From positions 2,666,001 through 2,730,000 of the forward strand of contig JABYQN010000001.1 of the NCBI GenBank assembly GCA_022606135.1: DNA of 64,000 nucleotides. Direction: 5' to 3'. This stretch comes from Fomes fomentarius. Its lineage: Eukaryota; Basidiomycota; Agaricomycetes; Polyporales; Polyporaceae. The notes beneath the pieces are model-generated. The model was not told where the DNA came from. It saw nothing but the letters and a program-made list of their open reading frames with translations, and did not search any database. The translations under genes were made by a program, and so were the position numbers. Position 1 is the stretch's first letter. Every line of letters begins with the position of its first letter. Below are positions 46,174 through 57,094 of the stretch, one piece after another.

Positions 46174-47431
46174 TCACAGCCAGCCCCGCGCCTTGAAGTC
46201 CTCAAGCGTGTCCTTTGTCGTTTCCTCAAGCGTTCGGAAGGGCACGCCCAACAGCCTCTGCTGCTTGTCGGGCATGTACTGGATGTAGTGTGTCGCCTTT
46301 GCAGGGTCATACGCGGTGTTGCCAGCAGGGAGCTGCGGGTATAGGCGGTGTGCGACCATTACTGTGATTGTACATGTGAGGATGCTGATGTGTGTGTCAA
46401 GGTCAGAACCTGAGAAACGGAGTCAACTGACCAAAGTCTTGCCACTTAAATGGCCTGGCACTGATGAGGATGCGGTTTCCCGCCGCCTCAGGCTTTGTTA
46501 CAGCGAGTGCATGTGCAAGGGCGAAATCGCGCACGTCGACATAACACGCGCTAAAGAAGCAAGTCAGCGATCAAGATGCATTGCCCATGACGATATGGAG
46601 AAATTTAAGGTACCCAAGGTTCGCAAGCGTGTCGTTGTCCTTCTTGCCCTTCACAACTGTGTCATACCAGCCGCCCACACTCTCGTTCAAGTTTTCGGGA
46701 CGGTCCACTTCATGTATGAAGGGCCCGTACACGTAGGCCGGGTTAACTACAACGAGGTCCCAAGCGACCTCGCTCTTCTTCTGCTCGTAGAACTCCCAGG
46801 CCGCGCGCTCCGCGAGCGTCTTGCTCGCGTAGTACTTGATCGGCGCGCTCGCGTCGCGCCCCTTCTCCTTGACCTCCGCGATACAGGCTTCGTTCCAGTC
46901 CTCCTCGGAGAAGATGCGCGGGTCAGTTGACTGCGTGAGTTGAACGGATGCACATGAGGAGGTGATGACGACGCGCTTGACGGAGGAGCCGTGCTTGAGC
47001 ACAGAGAGCAGGATTCCAGTCGTACCGTGCACGGCGGGTCCGATGAGCTCGGCTGGGTCGTCTGCCTTGAAATGGAATGGCGATGCGGTGTGCGCGATGA
47101 CGTCGATGCCCTTGACTGCATCGTCAAAAGCGCCGTCCTTTATGGGTAGAATGATGGTCAGTAACGCGTTCGATCTACTACAGACGTTACAAAGTCAAGA
47201 GGGATCGTATGCGTTCCCCCTAGCCACTACCTTGGTGATGTCCTCAACGATAACAATCTCAAACTTGTCACCGAAGCTCTTGAACAACGAGCGGAGGTGC
47301 GCAGCTTTCTCCTCCGCGCGTACTGTGCCCCGCACGGCGAATCCCTGGTCGAGGAGAGCCTTCACGATCCACATGGCGACGTAGCCGTTCGCGCCGGTGA
47401 CGAGCACCTTCCCAGAGTTGACTGCAGGCAT
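46174..47431 (-). CDS. NADPH-dependent ketoreductase, GRE2/dihydroflavonol-reductase-like
   Basis: Start 47431 (MPAVNSGKVLVTGANGYVAM), stop TGA at 46174-46176. It is an extended short-chain dehydrogenase: the NADP-binding VTGANGYVA at the N-terminus, a basic VRGTVRAEEKAAHLRSLF that favours NADPH, VIAHTASPFHF, VVITSSCASV, catalytic YYASK (YxxxK) and VVNPAYVYGP. After introns comes YVDVRDFALAHALAV, and the chain ends FRTLEETTKDTLEDFKARGW. Members reduce methylglyoxal, aldehydes and ketones; fungal clusters often recruit them as tailoring enzymes. It is the only gene between 42.7 and 54.8 kb that looks intact, with frames consistent across three introns. Confidence 0.86.
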
Positions 47432-47870
47432 GGTTGAAGAGTGGGTGAGTGTGTGAGTACGCGAGTCGAATCTGGAGTGTATGCGGCGGACAAGACGGCA
47501 GAGCCGGTGTCCTTTATACCTGGGGACGGTGGCGGATGCATTGCGATAAGCTCAATGTTATGGCATGTTGAGTGAGCTGAGAAGAGACAGTTTGAGCCCG
47601 AATCGCGCGACACCTTTCCATGTGGGCTTGTCCTATGATGCAATCGCCACTTGTGACTCGTTACTGAGCAGTATCATTCCAGTTGGTGGTCACTTTGCCA
47701 GGAAGAGTGCTCATCCAACCACCAAACCTGACAATGAAGCACCCCATGGGTATGCACGGCGCCACCTTGAGTTCATGCGGTACCTCGAGAACGGCAGTCC
47801 TTGCCATCCGATGGGCGACCGGGGTTCATTCATTCCCTTTATCTCGTACATACCGAGTAACACTGCCTCC
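47432..47870. other. Upstream region of the GRE2-like gene
   Basis: About 440 bases before the reductase start and after the relic reductase tail. No gene is recognised; weak similarity to a reductase tail may continue to about 47700. Confidence 0.3.
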
Positions 47871-48112
47871 TCAGGATTGTGTAGGATCGCCCTCCGGGAT
47901 CTTGTCAGAGTACTCCCGTGCCGCATTCACTGCAATCCACAAGAGCAGGTCAGATGGCTGGGCCGTCTCTGCGGGGGATATAGGACCGGACCTTACCGAA
48001 GTCCTGCCACACGGCGGCAGGCAGCACGGATAATAAACCGCTCGTTGCCCGCCTGCCAGTGAGGCTTTTGCAGAGCAAGAGTGTGCGCATGTGCGAGGTC
48101 GTGGACATCCAA
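47871..48112 (-). pseudogene. C-terminal fragment of a second GRE2-like reductase
   Basis: Minus strand reads LDVHDLAHAHTLALQKP, then QAGNERFIIRAA, which parallels YVDVRDFALAHALAV and AAGNRILISAR of the intact reductase next door. After an intron-like gap, VNAAREYSDKIPEGDPTQS ends in TGA at 47871-47873. The frame is lost at WQDF. No N-terminal Rossmann part is found upstream. A decayed paralogue or remnant of a local duplication. Confidence 0.6.
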
Positions 48113-48419
48113 TCCGCTCTGCCTCGGCTGACGGTTACGGTTCGACGGCTTCATTGTCAAGAACCATGTTGGAAAGGCTGAGCCTGGTGTCCTGTAGCAG
48201 CAGGAGGTTTAAACGGTCCTCGATGGATTATCATGTCGTGAATCATGAGACTCTTGACGAAGACCAGGGACACGGTTGTACGTTTGCGAATCGGTAGCGT
48301 GGTTCCACGACAATTTTGAGTAGTGTGAACATGGCGCTCGCGGAGATGTCAACAGACGTTAATACGGACAAACAATGTAAGATCGAACCTTCATCAATGA
48401 TCAAACAATACTCAGTATA

Positions 48420-48551
48420 GACAAGACGCATGAGACGAGCCATTCAGACCGTTACGATGCGCCCCAGCATACTCCAGTATATGAGCCATCGTTCGAGCTC
48501 TGCCTTGCTTGCTGGCCGTTGCGAGAGTCCCTTGTACCGGGATAGAGACAT
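48420..48551 (-). pseudogene. Fragment of a TB2/DP1/HVA22 (REEP) family membrane protein
   Basis: On the minus strand from 48551 the frame reads MSLSRYKGLSQRP then ASKAELERWLIYWSMLGRIV before TGA at 48444-48446. In an adjacent frame, EWLVSCVL follows directly. The [S/P]xxELExWLxYWxVLG...EWLVSW arrangement is the core of REEP/HVA22 ER-shaping proteins. A short deletion and frameshift separate the two halves. No other exons are recognised. Confidence 0.5.
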
Positions 48552-48712
48552 GATGTGGTCGCACACGAAGTAGTGGTACTATAGCCCCTGAGGGCGTGCA
48601 AGTTCGTTGGAGACACGGATATGATGATTTGGAAGGGCAGGTCTGAGTCATGGATGTAGCACGCTTACATAAGCTCGTTATACCGTGACGTATATGTCAT
48701 GGAGTATACACT

Positions 48713-50270
48713 CTACCAAAGGGAGCCGTCTCTATACTTTTGAAGTTCTAGGTCCTTGAGCAGTCTCTCCATCACGTCCGCCTTCAGGCGCACGGACAAG
48801 CATACTGGTTCGTCGTACCAACTCCCACTGCCAGTTTTCTCCGACATTACCCCAGGAGGACCAGCCTCCATGACCTGGATCCATCCGTCCACGCTCGGCG
48901 TCACCGCGTCGACATATCTAGGCGGCTTCCCTCCACCGAAGTCCATCCCGTAGGCATTCAGGTGTTGCCACGATTTCACGAGTGATTGTCGTTCTCCAAT
49001 AGAAATGCGTTGTGGGTTGAGCTCATATGCATCCGATGCAACAGTGCAGACATCGCGTCAGGGTGAGCTGCGACAAGGCAAACGGATTCCAGATGCAGCT
49101 GGGGCCAACGTTGACGCGATTTGTTCGCCCGTCAGTGAAACATTGGCAAGGGTAATCGGAGACCCAAGGAACCCGTCCGGGAGGGGAGGGGAGAGTCGTG
49201 AGCGGAAGTTGGTGGCGACTGCAAGGTTGAAAAGTCCCTGATCATGCTCCATCCCCGTGCGCGGATGATGAGTCGCCAGACGAACGCCACCAATGCATCG
49301 AGGTGGAGATCCGCGGTGTCGCAGAGATAGATGAGGAATCCTCACCCCGCCACTGCTGTGAGTCGCGGCCTCGTAGATACGCTGGACCTCCCTTGGCGAG
49401 AAATAGAGGAGATAGTGTGTGATGGGCGCAGAGACATCCAAGCCCGGCGGCCCAGAGGGTGTGCCTTGGAGCTCCTCTGGGACATTGGGTGCACCAAGAA
49501 CGATCGCGGCTGTGGACGGCCACGAGCGGACGATCGGGAGCGCGTTCTCAATGCTCACGAGGGCGGGGTCCGGTGCGGAGCCCTTGATGTCTCCTGCAGC
49601 GGCATTGTCGACGAGAGCGGGGTCGAATATTGGCTTGAGCTCTGGGAGTGGGTTGTTAGAGCACAGAGCACGGTGGACGGCTGCCCAGTCCTTGCGAACT
49701 GGAACATGGCAGTCGCGTCTGCGATGCTATGCACGATTCGGAGTCCGATGCTGAGCCACCGCACTCGAATGTCGTCAATTGGACGGAGACACAGTGGCGC
49801 CCTCGTACTCATCTATGTTGTGCAACGACGCCAGAGATGTGGGGAGAGGAGTTGCTGGGAAGGGAAGGCATCTACGAACCACGCACCGCTGGACATGCGC
49901 GCTGCGCTGTCCGGAAGAAGCGATGCGAGTGTGCTCGAGCAACGCGCCTCGATGAGCTCGATCCCTGGATCCTCCGATGAGCCGTAGGTGACTGCGACAC
50001 GACGCTGCCCGTTAGCGGCGCCGTGCGGGGTCCAATGCAGCTGCCCGGCCCATTGTGGATATAAGTTCAGCGTGGACCGAAGGGAAACGGTGAGTGCTTC
50101 ATGGGAGAACACTTGCAGGTCGTTCCGCCAGTTTCCAGTGGGCGATCAAGTACCATACGGCACTGGCCAAGGGATACCATACGGCAGAAGTGTCCAGAAT
50201 GGACAGTGGTGTTGTGCGAGGTGAGCTTCGTGGAAGCGTTGGTCGCAAGCGTGTACGGGAGATGGTCTCC
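48713..50270 (-). pseudogene. BAHD-type acyltransferase with several frameshifts
   Basis: Minus strand, about 500 codons in pieces. N-terminal part: LSILDTSAVWYPLASAVWYL, then HEALTVSLRSTLNLYPQWAG. Catalytic HxxxD is kept as HSIAD (about 49710). The frame shifts at FQFA|RDWAAVHRALC and again between HLSLRHRG and DALVAFVWRLIIRARG, then at EHDQGLFNLAVATNFRSRLS. The C-terminal structural motif DFGWG is DFGGG here, and the frame ends GSLW TAG at 48713-48715. The family moves acyl groups from CoA to hydroxylated metabolites in the cytosol. Loss of frame at three or more places and loss of the DFGWG tryptophan indicate a decayed gene. Confidence 0.72.
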
Positions 50271-50772
50271 AGTAAGACATCTGTGGCAGGTGTGAGGTCT
50301 CATGCATGGTAGGAAAGTCGTACTATCACATACCTTGATGTGACATGATGCTCGTGTCTCAGCACTTGTGAGTCCGACCTATGGGCTTCAAGGCGGAGAC
50401 GTTCTGAGATGGTGTACTATGACTGACTCGCTGGGTCAAAGTTGGTTGGTTGTTCATGGTTGTTCATATAATAAGAATCCGGGAGATTGTGGGATCCAGT
50501 GCGTATTCCTTTGGTATCCCCGAGGATTCCCAACCTTGAGGGATCCTGCGACTTGTAATTACTAACCTAGGCCTCTCACCGTGTTTGCTCAGCTTTTGAC
50601 TGTGGGTGAAACCACGCCGCCGCCGCGGAAGCTTCGGGGATAATCATTTTACTACAATGAACTTAACCATTCATGGAAGCTGGCTTGTCCCTTCAGGCTG
50701 TTGACAGAATACGCTCATCGGCGGTGTACAAGAGAACACCGGTATACTTAGGATACTACTTAAAGCAGGGTC
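50271..50772. other. Spacer between acyltransferase and P450 relics
   Basis: About 500 bases between two divergent relics. A tandem GGTTGGTTGTTCATGGTTGTTCAT stretch lies near 50442-50465. No gene recognised. Confidence 0.3.
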
Positions 50773-52922
50773 ATGGGTCTTTCTGGGGGCAGCATGTCAT
50801 TCATGGACCTGTACCCCTCGTTGTGGTACTTGACTATCGCTGCTGTTTTTGTCATTCTCCTGCACAGAACGCAGAGCTTCAGGTGTCGGTCGAATGGCTT
50901 ACCGCTGCCGCCAGGTCCTCGTCCCCTCCCTATCATAGGCAATACCCTGGATATACCGAGTACATCTATGGCTGCCAAATTCCGCGACATCAGTGCAACG
51001 TATGGTGAGAGTACTCAACGCTTCTGACATGCCATACTCACTATGAACTTGATCTTCGCAGGCGATATCATATATTTGAGTGCTTTTGGACGGCCCATGA
51101 TCGTCCTCGGCTCGCACGAGGCCGCTATAGATTTGCTTGGAAAACGTTCTGTAAACTACTCTAGTAGGCCTCACAATCCCATGCTCGACATGTGCGTTCC
51201 CTGTTCACTGCTCGGGTGCCTCTGGGCAAATCTTGAACGCTGCCCATGCAGGGCCGGCATCTCGTGGGCACTCACCCTGCAGCCCTTGGAACGTGGTGGC
51301 GGCGCCACCGCAAAGCCATACACCAATACTTCAACCCGAACGCCATACATCGATACGAGCTCTCTATGGAACTGGAGGCACATCGCCTCACCGGACGCCT
51401 TCTCGAGCATCCGGCAGACTTTTTGAGCCCTTGTTGACAAACTATGTAACGTCCCCTTTCATGCTTATCCACTTGTGTTTTTACTAACACACAAAATGTC
51501 CTTGTCTTGCTGCCCTGCATGGGACCGCACATCTTGCATTGATCTTCCCTCCTGACAGCCTCTTCGGTTCTGCGATCATGCGTGTCTCGTATGGCATTGA
51601 AGTGGACGAAGAGAGAATAGATTACCTCAAGATAGCTGAGCACTCTCTCGTTGTTCTCTGAGAACTTCGTACCAGGGAGATACCTTGTGGAGACGTTCCT
51701 GATCTTGCGCCATGTGCCTGATTGGATGCCGGGTGCGGCGTTCAAGCCACAGCATGGAAGAGGGCCAATAGCCGACTTGTGGAGATACCGTGGATGAAGA
51801 CGGAGGAGGCGCTAGTATATGGTACCGAATAGTATCAAAGGGCAAGCGTATAGTCAATTTGATGAATGACTATAGGCGACTGAGGGCATTGCGGAACCTT
51901 CGATGGCTGCGGGTCTCATGGAGAACGCTTCACGGACGCAAACGAGGAGGAAGTTCACAAGAATGCAACAGCTGTGGCGTACGCTAATAAGTTGGTGCAC
52001 CTCGTTACAAGGGCGGTACGGCTGACGACATCATGCATCATGTGCTACAGGTGGTGCTGATACGGTAGACATTTTTCCGGGTCACTGAACGTGTACTGCC
52101 GTTTGCACTCCTAGACACTCTCAACGGTCGAATCTTTCTTCCTCGCCATGGATTCCTACCCCGAAGTGCAAGAAAGGCACAAGCAGAGCTCGAAGCGGTG
52201 TTCGGCCCTTACCGTCTCCCTGAATTCTCAGACAGGAACTCGCTACCGTACGTCAATGCACTCGTGAAAGAGCTCCCGCTGGCGCTCCGTGGTCCCCGTG
52301 GGTGTCCCGCACTGCTCCCTTGAGGACGACGAGTACCGGGGATACTTCATCAAGGGCTCTGTCGTCATTGCGAATATCTGGTATGTGTTCCCTCGAAGCC
52401 GGGTGTGTGGAGCTCAAGCTCATACAAGATTACGTCTCTCCCAGGGCCATATCCAACGACCCAAAGATCTACGCCGACCCGGAGATGGTCAAGCCGGAAC
52501 GCTTCCTCACTCAGGATGGCCAGCTGCGCTCTGACGTGCGCGACCCCGCGACGATCTCGTTCGGCTATGGTCGTAGGTACGTGTACACCATAAGTCGCCC
52601 GGACAAGCATGGACTCGGAGTGCAACTTGAATATCTTGCAGGATTTGCCCCGGACGACATTTCGCGGACTCGGCGCTTTTCATCGTCGTCTCTCCACACA
52701 CTCTCCATCACAGCGCCCGTCGATGAGTTTGAAAGGCTGGTGAAACTCTCCGGCAAGATGACCCACGGCCTGCTATCGTGAGTCTCACTAACCTGGTTTA
52801 CCTGGTGGGTCCGTGACTGACGTTCAGGCTACTTGTCCAGGTACCCAGAGCCATTCGAGTGTACAATCAAGCCGCTCTCTCCTGAGGCTGAAGTGTTGAT
52901 TCGGGCAAGCTTGCAATCTTGA
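50773..52922 (+). pseudogene. Cytochrome P450 with multiple frameshifts
   Basis: N-terminal anchor SLWYLTIAAVFVILLH and proline hinge LPLPPGPRPLPIIGN, then DIIYLSAFGRPMIVLGSHEA and WRRHRKAIHQYFNP. The I-helix motif is GGADTV (about 52046). KELxRW (ExxR), PERF (VKPERFLTQ) and the heme loop FGYGRR|ICPGRHFAD (split by an intron) follow, and the tail ends LIRASLQS with TGA at 52920-52922. Frame breaks are needed at about 51420 (T run), 51660, 52275 (C run inside ExxR) and 52690. With four breaks it cannot make a full protein. Basidiomycete P450s of this type oxidise terpenoid and other secondary-metabolite skeletons. Confidence 0.8.
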
Positions 52923-53260
52923 AAAAAAACAGCCGCCGACTAGCGGCCAGGTCCTTAAACCGGGCATCTAGCCAGCGAATGTGGAAAGTTATCGACCGCC
53001 CGGAGGGCAATGCTTGTGATCTGATAGTAGGATGTAAAAGAAGCCCCACCCACAATACACGAGTGTACTACTAGTGGCAGTCACGCACCTAGACGTGGAC
53101 GAAGCTGAACACTTGCATTTACAAACGAAGCCGCTCACAGCGAAGACTTCAACTCGCTGGCCGTCCTCCGCGGGCCCTCTAATATCGACAAGCCGGTTCT
53201 GGATGAGAACCCAAACACTATCCGGCAATGCTACCAGGCTTCATCTGAATCCGGCCAGCT

Positions 53261-53685
53261 GATGTCGACGAGCCTGAGTTCTCATAGAGTGCCGCATAGC
53301 AAAGGAAATGACTTTGCTTACTAGTGACGGTAACTGAGTTTGTACGATTGTGGCGTGGCCCCCCGAATACTAAGAAAGGGAAAACTCATGACGACACACA
53401 ATGAGAGGCACCACGCTGATACGGCCACGTTGCACGTGAATAGTTTGGGAGATCGGATCGGAATCTGGGTAGGTTGAATAAGTAACTGATACTTTCGGAC
53501 TTCGAATTTCCTTGTATGCGGCATTCCGGACCTGAATAGTTTGGGAACATTTCCGGAACCGGAGACCAATTCCGGTCGTATTCTGGGGCGGAGCTATTGC
53601 CATTGCCCGTCGTGTTGGAATGGTGCATGTTGCGGCTACACTGCGCTGTATGGCCGCATGAACACGAGGCCGTGGCCGCAAACGG
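53261..53685 (+). repeat. Dispersed repeat, copy 2, with internal insertion
   Basis: Same orientation and same ends as copy 1 at 45770, but about 170 bases longer owing to an extra block at roughly 53430-53610. The word TGAATAGTTTGGGA occurs twice in that block (about 53438 and 53534), so the insertion itself is partly repetitive or copy 1 carries a deletion. No coding capacity. Confidence 0.7.
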
Positions 53686-54059
53686 ATTCACCGTTCGACG
53701 TTTCAAAGCGCATACCAATAGTAGGAGCGCTCTCCGAGTCAGTGGTACTAGCGGAGCTTACTTCGCCGTATCCTCTTCAATTGGAATCCTGCGCTCCAGG
53801 CATTGCACTTTTCATTCATCACTGGGATACGCGGGGCCCGGCGGCGTAAGCCAGTCCTATATCGACCGTATGGTTCCCGGGTTTGGAGAGTTGGCTGCCA
53901 GCAATCACGGTGATCATGATCACTCACACATGGAACTCGGGTGTACATGTGACATTTGTCCCGCTTCTAGAGGGCTAACTTTGAAGTCGAAGCACTGAAG
54001 ACTCGTACTAGGAGTGAGTGTTCACTGCCAGTGCGGGCGAGGTAGGTACGGGGCTGGAC
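53686..54059. other. Non-coding stretch after repeat copy 2
   Basis: About 370 bases with no domain in any frame and no RNA gene. Confidence 0.3.
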
Positions 54060-54850
54060 TGACCATCAGTATGTTGATTGATAGAGGGCGAACACAGACA
54101 CCTACCCATGACACGTTCCTCGATGACCATAGCTTCCAAGCTTCTGATGCCATTGCCATATCCAGCTCCGTAGGTCGTTCGACTGTAGGCCCATGCTCGG
54201 AAGCCCTAGGTTGTTCATCTGGTCTGCCTGGTGTTTCATCCGCTCCACAGCCACGTTGTACACCGACTGCTCAAGCATCTGCTGTCGTGCCGCAACGTCC
54301 TCGGCCAGCACCCGCCGCGCAAGCACAATTTGAGACAGATGGCGTCTGAGCGTCTCGAGGTTGAATGGCACTTCACCCTCAGGCTGAAGTACCTCGCCCT
54401 TTATCTCGCTCACAGTCCCGTCTTCGCTTGAGACGACCTCGATCGCAGACTACGAAACTCGGTTAGGACGCACAATATCGTCCGGACCTCACTGCACCCA
54501 CCTTCGGCTTCGTGACAGGAGTGGCTTCAGGCACGTCCGCAAGCGGGTCCTCCGTCTGCCTACCCAGATAGCCTCCGTGGCTTCCTCATTCGACGTGAAC
54601 ACTCGGTCCGAAACCACCATCGACGGGGAAAGCCCCCTGTTGATGATGTTCCGCAACAGACTAAGGGGTTCATGCACCGTCGCACCGCTGATGAGTGAGT
54701 ACCGGGGTGTCCGAGTCGGGGTTGAATCGGAGCCAAGCCTGGAGCATGATGGCATACGTGGACGAGAGCGCAAGGCTGAGAGGCGCAGTACATCCGATTC
54801 AAGGTGCGCCGTCGACGTCTACCTAACCACGCCTGAGCGTGCTTTGCAAC
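54060..54850 (-). pseudogene. N-terminal-domain fragment of mitochondrial RNA polymerase (RPO41 type)
   Basis: Minus strand: SSTYAIMLQAWLRFNPDSDT, then LLRNIINRGLSPSMVVSD, then after an intron FNLETLRRHLSQIVLARRVL and SVYNVAVERMKHQADQMNNL followed by DLRSWIWQWHQKL. The last block resembles the region before the catalytic domain of single-subunit mitochondrial RNA polymerases. One extra T after the QKL codons shifts the frame away from EAMVIEERVM. The catalytic palm and fingers are absent. I treat it as a partial copy; the family call is from memory of the motif pattern, not a search. Confidence 0.45.
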
Positions 54851-54905
54851 GGCTGCATGTCTTGCGCGATCGACTCTGACCATTTCGCCAATACGCGAAT
54901 AAGCG

Positions 54906-55094
54906 ATGTACATGTACATGCATATGCAGGAACAGGAGCAGCTCCAAGCCATCCGCGACGAGCTTGCCAAGAAGTCTGACACCGCCGCCGCCACGGCGCA
55001 ACCCAAACACGAGCGTGACAAAGACTTCGAGGGCGGGTTCGGTGGGCAGGAGGACTTGGAAGACCGCTATGCTACCACAAGCGGGGAGCACTGA
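54906..55094 (+). CDS. Possible C-terminal exon of an unidentified protein
   Basis: After an acceptor-like CATATGCAG (ending 54929) the frame EQEQLQAIRDELAKKSD continues to TGA at 55092-55094. Third codon positions are nearly all G or C, as in genuine exons here, and the product is a charged, probably coiled-coil tail. I can find no upstream exon, so it may be a gene remnant. Confidence 0.3.
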   Translation: MYMYMHMQEQEQLQAIRDELAKKSDTAAATAQPKHERDKDFEGGFGGQEDLEDRYATTSGEH

Positions 55095-55152
55095 GGGCTG
55101 AGCACCGAACACCGACTAGAAGTACATCAATAGATTTCAAAGGTAGAGATGT

Positions 55153-56961
55153 CTAGTCCACCTCGAGCACAGTTCCGCGTTGCACACTTCCCCAACCTGC
55201 GAAACGACATAATGAGTGATACGCTCAACACTTCAAGGATGTCCAGGGAGACGTTACTTACCAACCAACCGCCAATGCTTCTCAATACGTCTTGATAGCG
55301 CGACCTTCTCGCCAACTTCCGTACACGCGGGAGAGGTGAGCTGAATCTTCGCGAGATCCCCCTTCACGCTGAGCACACGACCACCGGTGGACGTCGAGCC
55401 GATGTTGATGAGCAAGAGCTCGTTCTTAACGAGCTTTGTTACCTTCGTCTGCTTCTTGTCTTCGGTCTTGACACCGAGTAGTCGACGAAGCAAGAACAAG
55501 CTGATCTCAAGCTCTGCGTTGGGACTTGTTAGTATAAATAGACGCCAAGTGCCGGCGAGCACACTCACCCGTAAAGATCTTGGGCAACTTGCCAACCGCA
55601 CCCAGCACTTGACCCACGAGACGATCCGCACGGCAGAGCGTCGGGTCGATCCTCGTCCCAACACCGATGAGACCACCAGGTACTGCGAACTGCAGATGGT
55701 TACTCTCTGCATGCAAGGACACAATTCGCGAGAAGATAGGCTTGCACCGGTTGCGACCCTGCGCGTCCTTCGTGACAATACCCGGACGGATCTCAACCTC
55801 CTGGCCGAGCCGAAGGACACCAGTAAGAATGGAGCCACCAGCGACACCGCCCTTCAACTCGTCAACTTCTGCACCAGGCTTGTTGACGTCGAAGGAACGG
55901 ATAACGATGAGGCGGGGGTCTGCCGTGAAGTTGCGGTCGGGGATGGGAATGCGCTTGACAATGTACTCATTTACGGCATCGATGTTGTACTTGAGCTGGG
56001 CAGATATGGGTACGATCGGTGACGACTCAGCCACGGTACCTGTGGAAAACGCATCAGATGTGCACATTGCTGCACCAAGAAAATGGACTCACCCTTAACG
56101 AATGCAGCGATGCTCTTATGGTGCTCCAATGCCTGCTCCTCTTTGATAAGATCGACCTTATTTTGCAAGATTATGATGTTTTCGAGTTTCATGATCTCGA
56201 CCGCGGCCAAGTGTTCACTCGTCTGTGGTTGTGGGCACGTCTCGTTACCCGCGATCAAAAGAAGGGCGGCGTCCATGACCGCGGCACCGTTGAGCATCGT
56301 GGCCATCAAGATGTCGTGACCTGGACAATCGACGAAGGAGACATGACGGACAAGCTTCATGCGGGAGTTGCAGCCTGGACGTTCACAAGGTGGGTTGTCC
56401 TCCTTGTCTGACCGGTAGGACCTATAGCAGCCCGGTCGAGGGCATGCTTCGTTTTCGCACTTGTAGATCTATGATTGAGGAGAGGATGGAAGGGAGAGGA
56501 TGGACGGCAGGAGGAACAACTCTATAAGGATGAGGGAATGGATTGGCGATCATAGCTCTACGGACCTTTGCATTGGCATAGCCCAACTTGATGGTGATGT
56601 TACGGACCAGCTCGTTCTTAAAACGAACAGTCATGACTCCCGAGATTGCCTTGACCACGGTAGATTTACCGTGAGCGACATGCCCGATAGTTCCTGTCCG
56701 AAGATTATCCCTCAGCAACCTTATCTTCTCCCTTCTCAGCATACAAGCATACCCAAGTTGATGGTGGCCTATTACGAGGTCAGGACGGTCGCTTGCAACA
56801 AACTGACGAAGATCTGGACTGACCTGTTTTGAGATAACTTCTGGGGAGAGCGGGGTAAGCTTGGAAGGGTCGATGTCGACCTTGACGATCGGTTCTACAT
56901 CGCTCTCCTCCTCGCTGTCGCTTTCGTCGTGTGCCTTAGATCTCGTCTCGTCTCCAGGCAT
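55153..56961 (-). CDS. GCD11: Translation initiation factor eIF2 gamma subunit
   Basis: Start 56961 ([20 protein letters not shown]), stop TAG at 55153-55155 after TVLEVD. GTPase motifs: G1 [17 protein letters not shown]3 [17 protein letters not shown]4 [11 protein letters not shown]. The eIF2 gamma zinc knuckle ([12 protein letters not shown] and [10 protein letters not shown]) is complete. Domains II and III follow: [40 protein letters not shown], then [20 protein letters not shown]. It carries Met-tRNAi to the 40S subunit in the ternary complex. About five short introns. An acidic N-terminal extension of about 30 residues is usual in fungi. The 3' end converges on the fragment at 54.9-55.1 kb. 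Confidence 0.95.
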
Positions 56962-57094
56962 GTTGGTTTCTCAGTGGAGATGGGTCAAGGAGAGGAAATG
57001 GGGACGGAGGCAAGGTGCAGAATTCGACCGATGCGATCTGCGTCGAGCGCTCATCTACAGGACCCCCGAATATCCCAAGAACTCATATGCCCGG

